From: Neobacillus sp. DY30
Lineage (GTDB): Bacteria > Bacillota > Bacilli > Bacillales > Cytobacillaceae
Reading direction: 5' to 3'
Assembly: GCF_030123065.1 (NCBI RefSeq)
Contig: NZ_CP126093.1
Span: 4,842,001 to 4,906,000 of the forward strand
Length of the DNA: 64,000 nucleotides
Part shown: in pieces, positions 16,376-23,937 of the stretch
Layout: every line of letters begins with the position of its first letter
Position numbering within the stretch: position 1 is the first letter of the stretch
Program-made: the position numbers and the translations under genes
The notes under the pieces: model-generated
What the model saw: only the letters and a program-made list of their open reading frames with translations
Database searches by the model: none
Told to the model about the DNA's origin: nothing

Positions 16376-18064
16376 TTATTGCTTTCCTACTGTTGCCTTG
16401 ATTTTTTTCAAGACTCCTGGGTCAATCGATTCAAGGGAAGCAGCTGCCTGTTCTAAGGCTTCCTGATACGCAAAATGTCTAAATGCTTGCTCTGCATCAG
16501 TAAGTCCCTTCGCAACAGAAGGATACTGACTTCTATATCTATTTCCGTACTGAATCGCCTTTTCAGCAAGCTCCACATTTTCAATTAGTTCAACTGTTGT
16601 ATTTGTTAATTTTTCAACTGTTAAAACTGCAATCTCCAAATATTGGTTGAGTGCTGATACGTTAAGTGGCTTTTCTTGAAGCTGAAGCTTCACGTTTTGT
16701 ATACTATCATTTGTGTCTTCCATTAAGAATTTGTAGTCCTCAGGTAATCCCGGAATATTACTTTTTGAGACTAAACGAATTGTTTCCCCTACTTTTTTGG
16801 TTAACTCCCTTAGTGTTTCACGCGCTTCGAACTCATCTTTCCTTAGGGCCTGTAACTTAAGAGCGAAACTTTCTTGCTCTTCTTGAATCATTTCTATATG
16901 TGTTTTAATCTCCATAAGTTCTTCGCAAAGAACTGTTAGTGCTGTTTCATTAATATTAATTTTTTCCATTAAAATTTCATAGTGCTTAGTAACAACCGCC
17001 AGCTGTTTTTCCAAGTGGCGCTGAATTTCAAAGTCACTTTCTGTCAGATGATAGCTTTCTTGAACGTGCTTTACTTCACTTGAAAGTTGCTCATGTTCCT
17101 CAAGAACTGAGGATAAAAGTCCACTCATCCCTTTTTCATTTTGAAGGATAAAATGCTTGGCGTTTACTTCTTTTTCCAACAAGTCAAACAGTATATCTAT
17201 TCGCTCTTTAACTTCACCAATTCCTTCTAGAGCTTCTTCTATTTTTGTCTCTTCAATTAGCCCCAAATACTCAACCAATTTTGCCTGTAAACTTTCGATT
17301 TCATTTTCTAGTTGTATATGGCTTAAGTAATAACCCTTTTCGGTCATTTCACGATATCCATCAAGAATATCAGACAATTGAGATGGAATAAGAGATTGAC
17401 ACTCTATTAACAGCTGAGGAATTACTTCCATATTATTTTTAACCTGATTTAATTGTTCATGAATTCCTAATACAAGCTCGCGTGCTTCAAGATAGTTACC
17501 ATTTTCAGTCTTCTCGTCAAATTCGTGAAATTTTTTCGTGGCGTCCTCAAGTTGAGCTTCTAAGTATTTTTCTGACTTTCCAAAGCTATGTCGATGAGCA
17601 AGCAGCGTTTTTTTGGTTTCCCGATACAATTCCTTTAACTGCTCAATTTCAATCCTGTTCTTTTCTTCGCTTCCAACAAGCTCATGAAGTTGTTCAACAA
17701 TTTTATTAATCTCATCTTCGGTTGACTGTAATTTAGCATTGATTTCTTGTTGAATTGTTTTTGCTTTATTAAAGCGGTATTTATCAATAAATTCTTCAGC
17801 GTCAAATAACATCTCTTCCAGATCTGGCAATTTAACCGTTACGATATCATCCCATTGATTACGCCAGCCCTCGAATAACTCCTCGGTTTGCCCGGTCATA
17901 TTTAATTGTTTTACCTTTGACATTTCATCCAAAATCGGCCGGTTAAACAAATCAATCTTCCATGCTTCTAACCTGTCCATTTCTTTAAAATATTTTTTCT
18001 TTATAAAATATCCCAATACGAATAAGGCTAGTAGCAGGATAATAAACCCAATAAAATATGTCAC
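16376..18064 (-). CDS. ezrA: Septation ring formation regulator EzrA
   Basis: EzrA is a membrane-anchored negative regulator of FtsZ ring formation that also links to PBP1. I start it at the GTG at 18064 because AGGGGG lies seven bases upstream and this gives 562 residues, the same length as B. subtilis EzrA. The reading frame extends ten codons further upstream without support. One N-terminal membrane helix (TYFIGFIILLLALFVLGYFI) is followed by a very long coiled-coil, spectrin-like cytoplasmic region. The neighbour refZ also acts on FtsZ. Confidence 0.96.
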   Translation of the reverse strand: MTYFIGFIILLLALFVLGYFIKKKYFKEMDRLEAWKIDLFNRPILDEMSKVKQLNMTGQTEELFEGWRNQWDDIVTVKLPDLEEMLFDAEEFIDKYRFNKAKTIQQEINAKLQSTEDEINKIVEQLHELVGSEEKNRIEIEQLKELYRETKKTLLAHRHSFGKSEKYLEAQLEDATKKFHEFDEKTENGNYLEARELVLGIHEQLNQVKNNMEVIPQLLIECQSLIPSQLSDILDGYREMTEKGYYLSHIQLENEIESLQAKLVEYLGLIEETKIEEALEGIGEVKERIDILFDLLEKEVNAKHFILQNEKGMSGLLSSVLEEHEQLSSEVKHVQESYHLTESDFEIQRHLEKQLAVVTKHYEILMEKININETALTVLCEELMEIKTHIEMIQEEQESFALKLQALRKDEFEARETLRELTKKVGETIRLVSKSNIPGLPEDYKFLMEDTNDSIQNVKLQLQEKPLNVSALNQYLEIAVLTVEKLTNTTVELIENVELAEKAIQYGNRYRSQYPSVAKGLTDAEQAFRHFAYQEALEQAAASLESIDPGVLKKIKATVGKQ

Positions 18065-18283
18065 GTTCAAGCCCCCTGTTTCAAAACACTTCATTTAAAT
18101 CGATCAAGCTCAAGTTTACTAATCTATTAAAATCATCATAATTCGGTAAAGTTCAATGCCTCTATGATACCATGTAACCGACATTTTTTGACCAGTAATT
18201 TCAATTTTTTTGTAAAAGAAATTTTAATCAACTATTTTATGACAAAAATCTTTGTAAAAGATGATAAACATTAAACGCCAAAT

Positions 18284-18326
18284 GAAAAAGCACTTGCTGT
18301 GGAAATATGATTCCCAGCAAGTGCTT
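18284..18326 (-). terminator. refZ terminator
   Basis: Eleven-base-pair stem AAGCACTTGCT/AGCAAGTGCTT (extended by TGGAA/TTCC with a bulge), followed on the minus strand by TTTTTCATT. Confidence 0.85.
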
Positions 18327-18354
18327 ACCTTTTATAATCTTTAGTGTTCTCCAA

Positions 18355-18984
18355 TTACAGGATGGCCTCTTTCTTTTCTATTATTTTAGTTGCGAGCGTG
18401 TTTTCGATCCAATTATTAATTTCCTTAAGATACTTTTGTTCAAAAAACCTTTCATTTGGAAAAATATACAATACCTCTCTTAGATAATGAGCATTTATAA
18501 AAGGCATCATCAGTAGGCCTTTGTATTGGATGATTAAATAAGCAATTGAATGAGGCCGAAATTCCTTCCTTTCGAAGCCTTTTTCAAACATCTTTTGAAA
18601 ATAATATTTCTCCTTTAATGCATAGGTAGACATAATTTCTCTGACCATTTGAGAATCCATCGACATTTCTCGGTATACGAAGCTTGTAAGTTCAATATTT
18701 TCACATTGATAGTGGAGTAAGTCGGCTGTAATCCGTTTTAGACATTCCTTTACGCCTGTATCCATTATAGAAAACTTTTCCTCAATAATACTTAGATATC
18801 GCTCAAAAAAGTAAGTAAAGCAATATTCTAATAGCCCAAGCTTATTCTCAAAATGGTAAGCGATGGTTGCTGAATTTACTTTTGCAGCGGCAGCGATATC
18901 ACGTATCGATGTTCCAGCATATCCATTTGAATTAAACAGCGATATCGCCGCTTTCACTATTTCCTCTTTAGAATCCTTTTTCAT
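18355..18984 (-). CDS. refZ: TetR-family regulator of FtsZ, RefZ (YttP)
   Basis: RefZ is a TetR-type DNA-binding protein that in B. subtilis binds sites near the origin and affects Z-ring position at sporulation onset. The N-terminal helix-turn-helix is clear (AAISLFNSNGYAGTSIRDIAAAAKVNSATIAYHFENKLGLL, residues 12-52). The C-terminal domain shows the aromatic-rich pattern of YttP. Position between ezrA and msrC matches B. subtilis, where hisJ lies between ezrA and refZ; hisJ is absent here. The ribosome site CAGGAGGTG is strong. Confidence 0.88.
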   Translation of the reverse strand: MKKDSKEEIVKAAISLFNSNGYAGTSIRDIAAAAKVNSATIAYHFENKLGLLEYCFTYFFERYLSIIEEKFSIMDTGVKECLKRITADLLHYQCENIELTSFVYREMSMDSQMVREIMSTYALKEKYYFQKMFEKGFERKEFRPHSIAYLIIQYKGLLMMPFINAHYLREVLYIFPNERFFEQKYLKEINNWIENTLATKIIEKKEAIL

Positions 18985-19140
18985 CGTACACCTCCTGAAA
19001 CTCTCTGGCTATTGGTCCTTACTATAACAATTCTTCTCTGATTGATTGATTCCTTCATTAAATTATCGACAAAGTATGCTCTTTTTCTTGACAGTTTGAT
19101 AAAATAAATAAGAATTTTAATAAGGAAGGGGTGAAAAAAC

Positions 19141-19623
19141 ATGTTTAATGTCGAAATGTATAAAGGAAGCCGCGAAGAAAATTACGAATTGGTAAAAAAA
19201 CAATTACAGGCCCTTCTTCATGGAGAAAATAATTTGATCGCGAATCTTAGCAATACTTCTGCATTATTAAATCAGTTTCTTGATCGAATAAACTGGGTTG
19301 GCTTCTATTTAATGGATGAGAACAACGAGCTCGTATTGGGTCCTTTCCAAGGACTTCCTGCTTGTGTCCGCATCCCTGTGGGTAAAGGGGTTTGTGGAAC
19401 ATCCGCACAAAAAATGGAAACCATTCGCGTAGAAGACGTTCATCAATTTCCTGGACACATCGCCTGTGATGCAGCCTCTAATTCCGAAATCGTTATTCCG
19501 CTAATTAAGGATGGAAAATTACTTGGGGTCTTAGACATTGACTCACCAGAGAAAAATCGCTTTGATGAACTGGACCAAGAGCAGCTGGAAGAAATCACAG
19601 CCATTCTCGTCAATCATTTGTAA
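19141..19623 (+). CDS. msrC: Free methionine-(R)-sulfoxide reductase (GAF domain)
   Basis: This 160-residue single GAF-domain protein (YtsP family) reduces free methionine-R-sulfoxide. The three reactive cysteines of fRMsr enzymes are visible: PACVRIP, GVCGTSA and HIACDAASNSEIV. The ribosome site GGAAGGGGTG precedes the ATG. It is divergent from refZ and convergent with the methionine gamma-lyase gene, giving a small methionine-related cluster. Confidence 0.94.
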   Translation: MFNVEMYKGSREENYELVKKQLQALLHGENNLIANLSNTSALLNQFLDRINWVGFYLMDENNELVLGPFQGLPACVRIPVGKGVCGTSAQKMETIRVEDVHQFPGHIACDAASNSEIVIPLIKDGKLLGVLDIDSPEKNRFDELDQEQLEEITAILVNHL

Positions 19624-19628
19624 AAATA

Positions 19629-19652
19629 AAAACTCGCCGCGGCGAGTTTTTT
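19629..19652. terminator. Bidirectional terminator between msrC and the gamma-lyase gene
   Basis: AAACTCGCC/GGCGAGTTT with a two-base loop. The T-run lies on the + side and A-rich sequence on the other. Confidence 0.85.
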
Positions 19653-20838
19653 ATATTTTTTCAAGCGCTTGTTCTAAATCCTCTTGTATATCCTGCCATG
19701 CTTCAAGGCCTACAGACAGGCGGAGTAATGTATCGTCAATTCCCATTTTTCTTCGTTCTTCTTCTGGAACAACAGCATGCGTCATTGTTGCTGGGTGCTG
19801 TATTAACGTTTCAGCATCTCCTAAACTTACTGCTATTTTTATCAATTGTAATTGATTCATAAATAATTGAGCTGTTTCTTTTGTTCCTTTTACCGAAAAC
19901 GAAATGACTCCCCCAGGTTTTTTCATTTGTTTATGGATAATCTTATTATCCTCTTTATAATCACTATTGCCAGGAAAATAGAGCTTCTCTACTTTTGGAT
20001 GATTTCGTAAAAATTCAACGATCATATTAGCATTATCACAATGCCGGTCCATCCTAACAGGAAGCGTTTTTAAGCCCCTCAATAAGAGCCAGGCATCGAA
20101 CGGAGAAATTGTACCGCCATTATCTTTTTGTGTTGTTCTCGAAACATGTTTAATAAAGTCACCTTTTCCTGCCACAATTCCAGCAATGACATCACCGTGA
20201 CCACAAATATATTTTGTTGCACTATGAATAACAATATCACAGCCGAAGCTTATAGGAGTTTGTAAATAAGGGGAGCAAAACGTATTGTCTACCACAACGG
20301 GGATATCATGTTTTCTGGCAATACTTGCAACTAATTCTAATTCAACTAGTTTCATGGTAGGGTTGATTGGGGTTTCAATATAGATACAGGCAGTATTTGG
20401 ACGAATCTGTTCTTCCAGCATTTCTTTTGAAGCCATTAACGAAAATTCATGGTTGATGTTATACTTTTCTCTTAATAATTGTAATAATCCAAACGTACAC
20501 CCATATAGACCTTGTGAACACAGGATGTGATCACCTGATTTAGTTAAAGCAGTTAGCACAGCCGAGACTGCTGCCATCCCTGATGAGAATGCCAAGGCTG
20601 CTTCACCTTGTTCCAGCTTCGCCATTCGGTCTTCGAGAATTTTTACCGTTGGATTTCCTAAACGGGAATATATAAATCCTTCTTCATGACCAGCAAATCT
20701 TCTTTCCCCTTGTTCTGCCGTTGAAAAGGTGAATGTGGAAGTTTGATAAAGGGGAGGGACTAAACTTCCTTGGTGTTCATCGGAACGATACCCAGCGTGA
20801 ACGGCTTCCGTTTCAAAGCGAAAATTATCATTGCCCAT
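19651..20838 (-). CDS. megL: Methionine gamma-lyase-like PLP enzyme
   Basis: This trans-sulfuration family enzyme (395 residues) is best read as methionine gamma-lyase, which splits methionine into methanethiol, 2-oxobutyrate and ammonia. It has YSRLGNPT, the PLP lysine in IHSATKYICGHGDVIAG, the active-site cysteine in GLYGCTFGLL, and a Lys-Asp pair in TTQKDNGG like that reported as specific in Pseudomonas MGL. The C-terminus SLGDAETLIQHPATMTHA is typical of the family. Cystathionine gamma-lyase or O-acetylhomoserine sulfhydrylase activity cannot be excluded. No SAM riboswitch is visible upstream. Confidence 0.85.
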   Translation of the reverse strand: MGNDNFRFETEAVHAGYRSDEHQGSLVPPLYQTSTFTFSTAEQGERRFAGHEEGFIYSRLGNPTVKILEDRMAKLEQGEAALAFSSGMAAVSAVLTALTKSGDHILCSQGLYGCTFGLLQLLREKYNINHEFSLMASKEMLEEQIRPNTACIYIETPINPTMKLVELELVASIARKHDIPVVVDNTFCSPYLQTPISFGCDIVIHSATKYICGHGDVIAGIVAGKGDFIKHVSRTTQKDNGGTISPFDAWLLLRGLKTLPVRMDRHCDNANMIVEFLRNHPKVEKLYFPGNSDYKEDNKIIHKQMKKPGGVISFSVKGTKETAQLFMNQLQLIKIAVSLGDAETLIQHPATMTHAVVPEEERRKMGIDDTLLRLSVGLEAWQDIQEDLEQALEKI

Positions 20839-20911
20839 TCTGAATCCTCCTATATTGTAAACGCCGTCATTATTATCTATTTCTATATCCTATTCATTTC
20901 CTTAAATTAAC

Positions 20912-20941
20912 TTGACACATTGATGAATAAAATTATATAAT
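20912..20941 (+). promoter_or_regulatory. Sigma-A promoter of rpsD
   Basis: TTGACA (20912-20917) and TATAAT (20936-20941), both consensus, with an 18-base spacer. Confidence 0.85.
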
Positions 20942-20947
20942 ATCCTT

Positions 20948-21145
20948 TGTGTAAAATAACTGCAGCCTATGTGAACACGTGAATGGTCTCATTTTGTTCC
21001 TCATGAGTCATATTTACTTATGATGGTGCATCTGGTAACCCTCTGCTGCTAGGGCGAAGGTGCATGAAAACAAAATGGCTATCATTGATGTTTCATAACG
21101 GTTTTTATTTTACCAAAAAATAAAAACACTAAGGAGGAGTCATTC
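20948..21145 (+). promoter_or_regulatory. rpsD leader RNA (S4 autoregulation)
   Basis: A leader of about 198 bases precedes rpsD. CATTTTGTT (near 20993) pairs with AACAAAATG (near 21069). Inside this helix are a CATGAGTC/ACTTATG-type stem, a TGCATCT/AGGTGCA stem and a CCCT/AGGG inner hairpin. B. subtilis rpsD is repressed translationally by S4 binding a leader pseudoknot. The nested architecture fits such an element; the exact pseudoknot was not folded. Confidence 0.7.
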
Positions 21146-21748
21146 ATGGCTCGTTATACTGGCTCAAGCTGGAAAATTTCTCGTCGTCTTGGAATCTCTC
21201 TAAGCGGCACAGGTAAAGAATTAGAAAAGCGTCCTTACGCTCCAGGACAACATGGTCCTAACCAACGTAAGAAGCTTTCTGAATACGGATTGCAATTACA
21301 AGAGAAGCAAAAGCTTCGTCATATGTATGGAGTAACTGAGCGTCAATTCCGTAACCTATTTGTTAAAGCTGGTAAATTACCAGGCGTATACGGTGAAAAC
21401 TTCATGATTCTTCTTGAATCACGTCTAGACAACCTTGTCTACCGTTTAGGTTTAGCTCGTACTCGTCGTGCTGCTCGTCAATTAGTTAACCACGGCCACA
21501 TCGTAGTTGATGGATCACGCGTTGATATCCCATCATACAGCGTAAAGCCTGGTCAAACTATTGGTCTTCGTGAAAAATCACGTAACCTTGATGTTGTTAA
21601 AGAAGCAATCGAAGTAAACAACTTCGTACCTGACTATTTAACATTTGATGCAGACAAGCTTGAAGGTACTTTCACTCGCTTACCTGAGCGTTCTGAATTA
21701 CCGGCTGAAATTAACGAAACTCTTATCGTTGAGTTCTACTCTCGTTAA
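21146..21748 (+). CDS. rpsD: 30S ribosomal protein S4
   Basis: S4 is a primary 16S rRNA binder and, in Firmicutes, the repressor of its own gene. The 200-residue protein starts MARYTGSSWKISRRLGISLSGTG and contains the S4 RNA-binding domain (SRLDNLVYRLGLARTRRAARQLVNHGHIVVDG, about 92-123). No zinc-binding cysteines are present (C-minus form). AAGGAGGAGTCATTC is a strong ribosome site. Codon use is highly biased, as expected for a ribosomal gene. Confidence 0.99.
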   Translation: MARYTGSSWKISRRLGISLSGTGKELEKRPYAPGQHGPNQRKKLSEYGLQLQEKQKLRHMYGVTERQFRNLFVKAGKLPGVYGENFMILLESRLDNLVYRLGLARTRRAARQLVNHGHIVVDGSRVDIPSYSVKPGQTIGLREKSRNLDVVKEAIEVNNFVPDYLTFDADKLEGTFTRLPERSELPAEINETLIVEFYSR

Positions 21749-21760
21749 TAGGTTCAAAAT

Positions 21761-21795
21761 AAAAAACCGTGCCATTTCTTGGCACGGTTTTTTAT
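21761..21795. terminator. Bidirectional terminator after rpsD
   Basis: Eleven-base-pair stem AAAACCGTGCC/GGCACGGTTTT followed by TTTATTT on the + side. The A-run before it serves the minus-strand small membrane gene. Confidence 0.9.
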
Positions 21796-21980
21796 TTGCT
21801 TTTTATCCACTTAGTTGCTCTAGAGTATAAGAACCCAATTAAGATGTATAGAATGACCACCACTGCAGCAGTCCCGATGCGTTCTGCTAACACCCCGTCA
21901 GCATATAGGACTGGGCCAAGTCCAAAGAAAGTAACAAGTAATAGGAGAATGATAAAAATAGCATGGATGAGAAACTTCAT
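21792..21980 (-). CDS. Small two-helix membrane protein (62 aa)
   Basis: The product has two hydrophobic helices (FLIHAIFIILLLLVTFFGLG and GTAAVVVILYILIGFLYS) joined by an acidic turn, and ends in a basic tail KWIKSK, so both termini may face the cytoplasm. The ribosome site TTGGAGGTACT gives good support for translation. It matches my recollection of a small conserved Bacillaceae membrane protein next to rpsD, but I cannot name a function. Confidence 0.8.
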   Translation of the reverse strand: MKFLIHAIFIILLLLVTFFGLGPVLYADGVLAERIGTAAVVVILYILIGFLYSRATKWIKSK

Positions 21981-22017
21981 AATAGTACCTCCAAAAACTT
22001 CTTCTTATAATATATAA

Positions 22018-22266
22018 CGGTGTCGCTTCATTTAAAGTTACAAAAGTTTAAATATATTTCTGTCACTCTATTGAGACTATTCCACTTGACCGAATGATTT
22101 CATTTTTTCTTTTTGAGGCAAGAGGAACCTCCTCACTTGACCGAAAATTTTCTTTTTTTCTTTTTCAGGCAAGTGGGGCCACTCTCCCCCGACTCCCACC
22201 AAATCTTGTACGAACAAATACAATTATAAGAAAACCGACCCAAATTAAGGGCCGGCTATCAAATAA
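22018..22266. other. Intergenic region with a 51-bp tandem duplication
   Basis: This 249-base gap between the small membrane gene and tyrS holds no credible gene. It contains two tandem units (22083-22184), described separately, then a short GC-rich patch and a GGCCGGC/GGGTCGG-like hairpin just after the tyrS stop. Confidence 0.6.
22083..22184. repeat. Two imperfect 51-bp tandem repeats
   Basis: Both units begin CACTTGACCGAA, continue through a T/C-rich tract TTTTTTCTTTTT and end in GAGGCAAG or CAGGCAAG plus a G/C-rich tail. The units start at 22083 and 22134. In the second unit CACTTG is matched by CAAGTG 30 bases later, giving a weak inverted repeat. Confidence 0.8.
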
Positions 22267-23523
22267 TTAATATCTAATTAACGTATATTTCTTCTTACCT
22301 CTTCGAATAATTGTAAACTGACCTTCAATACGGTCAGAATCCTGTAATTCATAGGATGTATCTGTGATTCTTTCTCCATTGACTGTAACTGCACCATTGG
22401 TAATGTCTTCGCGTGCCTGGCGCTTAGATGGAGAAATCTTGGCAGCTACTAATAAATCAACTAAGTTGCCATCTGTATCTGCTGCATTAAACGAAGGAAC
22501 ATCTTTGAACCCCTGCTCGATTTCTGAAGCAGATAGGCTTCGAACATCTCCGCTAAATAATGCTTCAGTAATTTTTATCGCCTGCTGTAGAGAGTCTTCA
22601 CCATGAATCAGGCGTGTCATTTCCTCTGCTAATGCCTTTTGTGCTTTACGTAAATGTGGTTCTTCTTGAACAGAATTTTCAAGTGCATCGATTTCCTCGT
22701 GGGATAAGAACGTAAAGTACTTCAGGTATTTCACAACATCCGCATCCGCAGTGTTAATCCAGAACTGGTAGAATTCATAAGGAGTCGTCTTTTCTGGATC
22801 CAGCCAAACTGCTCCGCCCTCAGTTTTTCCAAATTTTGTTCCGTCAGCTTTTGTAACAAGTGGAATGGTTAATCCAAAAGCTTTGGCTCCCTCTGGTTGC
22901 ATTTTTCGAATTAATTCTAGTCCAGATGTGATATTGCCCCATTGGTCACTGCCGCCAATTTGTAGTTTACAATTATGAGTCTCGTATAAGTGATTGAAAT
23001 CCATCGCTTGAAGAATTGTATAGGTAAATTCCGTAAATGAAATTCCTGATTCCAATCTAGAAGAAATGGTATCCTTTGCAAGCAAATAGTTTACTCCAAT
23101 ATGCTTGCCAATGTCCCTTAAAAAAGTAATAACATCCATCGATTTTGTCCAATCATAGTTATTTACCATGACTGCACCATTTTCGCCATCAAATTCAAAA
23201 ATAGCTGCTAATTGATTTTGGATGCCCTCAGAATTTTTTTGAATGGCTTCCAGACTTTGAAGCTTCCGCTCTTCACTTTTTCCACTTGGGTCACCGATCA
23301 ACCCAGTTGAACCTCCCACTAAAACAATCGGACGGTGCCCATGCTGCTGAAATCTTCTTAGTGTTAAAAACGGCACCAAGTGTCCGATATGCAAGCTGTT
23401 TGCCGATGGATCAGTTCCACAGTATAATGATATCTTTTCACTGCTAATCAAATCTCTTAGGCTCTGTTCATCTGTTTGCTGGTAGATGAGCCCACGCCAT
23501 GCTAAATCTTGTAATAAATCCAT
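22267..23523 (-). CDS. tyrS: Tyrosyl-tRNA synthetase
   Basis: TyrS charges tRNA-Tyr. The start is at 23523 (MDLLQDLAWRGLI), preceded by TTTGGAGGTAAATAC. The frame is open 35 codons further upstream but that part is the T-box leader. Class I signatures are SLHIGHLVPFL (HIGH) and KFGKTEGGAVW (the KMSKS equivalent). The tyrosine-binding SGISFTEFTYTILQAMDF and a C-terminal S4 domain (RQAREDITNGAVTVNGERI) complete the TyrRS-type enzyme of 418 residues. Expression is controlled by the upstream T-box. Confidence 0.98.
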   Translation of the reverse strand: MDLLQDLAWRGLIYQQTDEQSLRDLISSEKISLYCGTDPSANSLHIGHLVPFLTLRRFQQHGHRPIVLVGGSTGLIGDPSGKSEERKLQSLEAIQKNSEGIQNQLAAIFEFDGENGAVMVNNYDWTKSMDVITFLRDIGKHIGVNYLLAKDTISSRLESGISFTEFTYTILQAMDFNHLYETHNCKLQIGGSDQWGNITSGLELIRKMQPEGAKAFGLTIPLVTKADGTKFGKTEGGAVWLDPEKTTPYEFYQFWINTADADVVKYLKYFTFLSHEEIDALENSVQEEPHLRKAQKALAEEMTRLIHGEDSLQQAIKITEALFSGDVRSLSASEIEQGFKDVPSFNAADTDGNLVDLLVAAKISPSKRQAREDITNGAVTVNGERITDTSYELQDSDRIEGQFTIIRRGKKKYTLIRY

Positions 23524-23812
23524 TGTATTTACCTCCAAATTCTCAAAATAACACAAAAAGCGCCCCTGCAAATAATGCAGGGACGCGTAACGCGCGGTAC
23601 CACCCGGCTTGAGCAAAAAACACTCCAACTCTAAAAAATTAACGGTTTAAACCGTTCTCCACTACTTCTATGTTCACGGAGAAAGCTCTGGGACGTAATT
23701 CACTCTTCTATTTGTGTCAGCTTTCACCAGCCGCTGACTCTCTAATAAACAGGGATAGAAGACCTACAGTAGATTCCCTTCAACGCTTGATTATTAAATT
23801 TATAACTTATAG
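23524..23812 (-). promoter_or_regulatory. T-box riboswitch of tyrS (Tyr specifier)
   Basis: The conserved T-box GGTGGTACCGCG is at about 23592-23604 on the minus strand. It is followed by a terminator (GCCCCTGCA/TGCAGGGACGC with TTTTTGTG on the minus strand, 23553-23585) that competes with the antiterminator. Stem I contains AGAGAGTCAGCGGCTGGTG and GAATTACG, in which UAC (23695-23697) followed by a purine reads as the tyrosine specifier. UGGU in the T-box pairs with the ACCA end of uncharged tRNA-Tyr. Known mechanism: uncharged tRNA stabilises antitermination. Confidence 0.95.
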
Positions 23813-23837
23813 AATTTTTACCATATTTTATTTCTGC

Positions 23838-23843
23838 TGTCAA
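23838..23843 (-). promoter_or_regulatory. -35 box of the tyrS promoter
   Basis: TTGACA on the minus strand. Seventeen bases downstream is TAAAAA, a weak -10. Transcription would start near 23812. Confidence 0.5.
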
Positions 23844-23900
23844 ACAAGAACTGGTAATATCAGAAAAATGTAGAAGTTTGTCATTTTTAGAATCATCATT

Positions 23901-23910
23901 ATGCTATAAT
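23901..23910 (+). promoter_or_regulatory. Extended -10 promoter of the PBP gene
   Basis: ATGCTATAAT contains the extended -10 motif TGCTATAAT, 28 bases before the coding start. No -35 box is found at normal spacing, which extended -10 promoters tolerate. Confidence 0.5.
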
Positions 23911-23937
23911 ATATGTGATTTTAAAAGAGGTGATTCG

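Noticed and set aside
23524..23628. N-terminal extension of tyrS
   Set aside because: It reads through the T-box antiterminator; the ATG at 23523 has its own GGAGG site.
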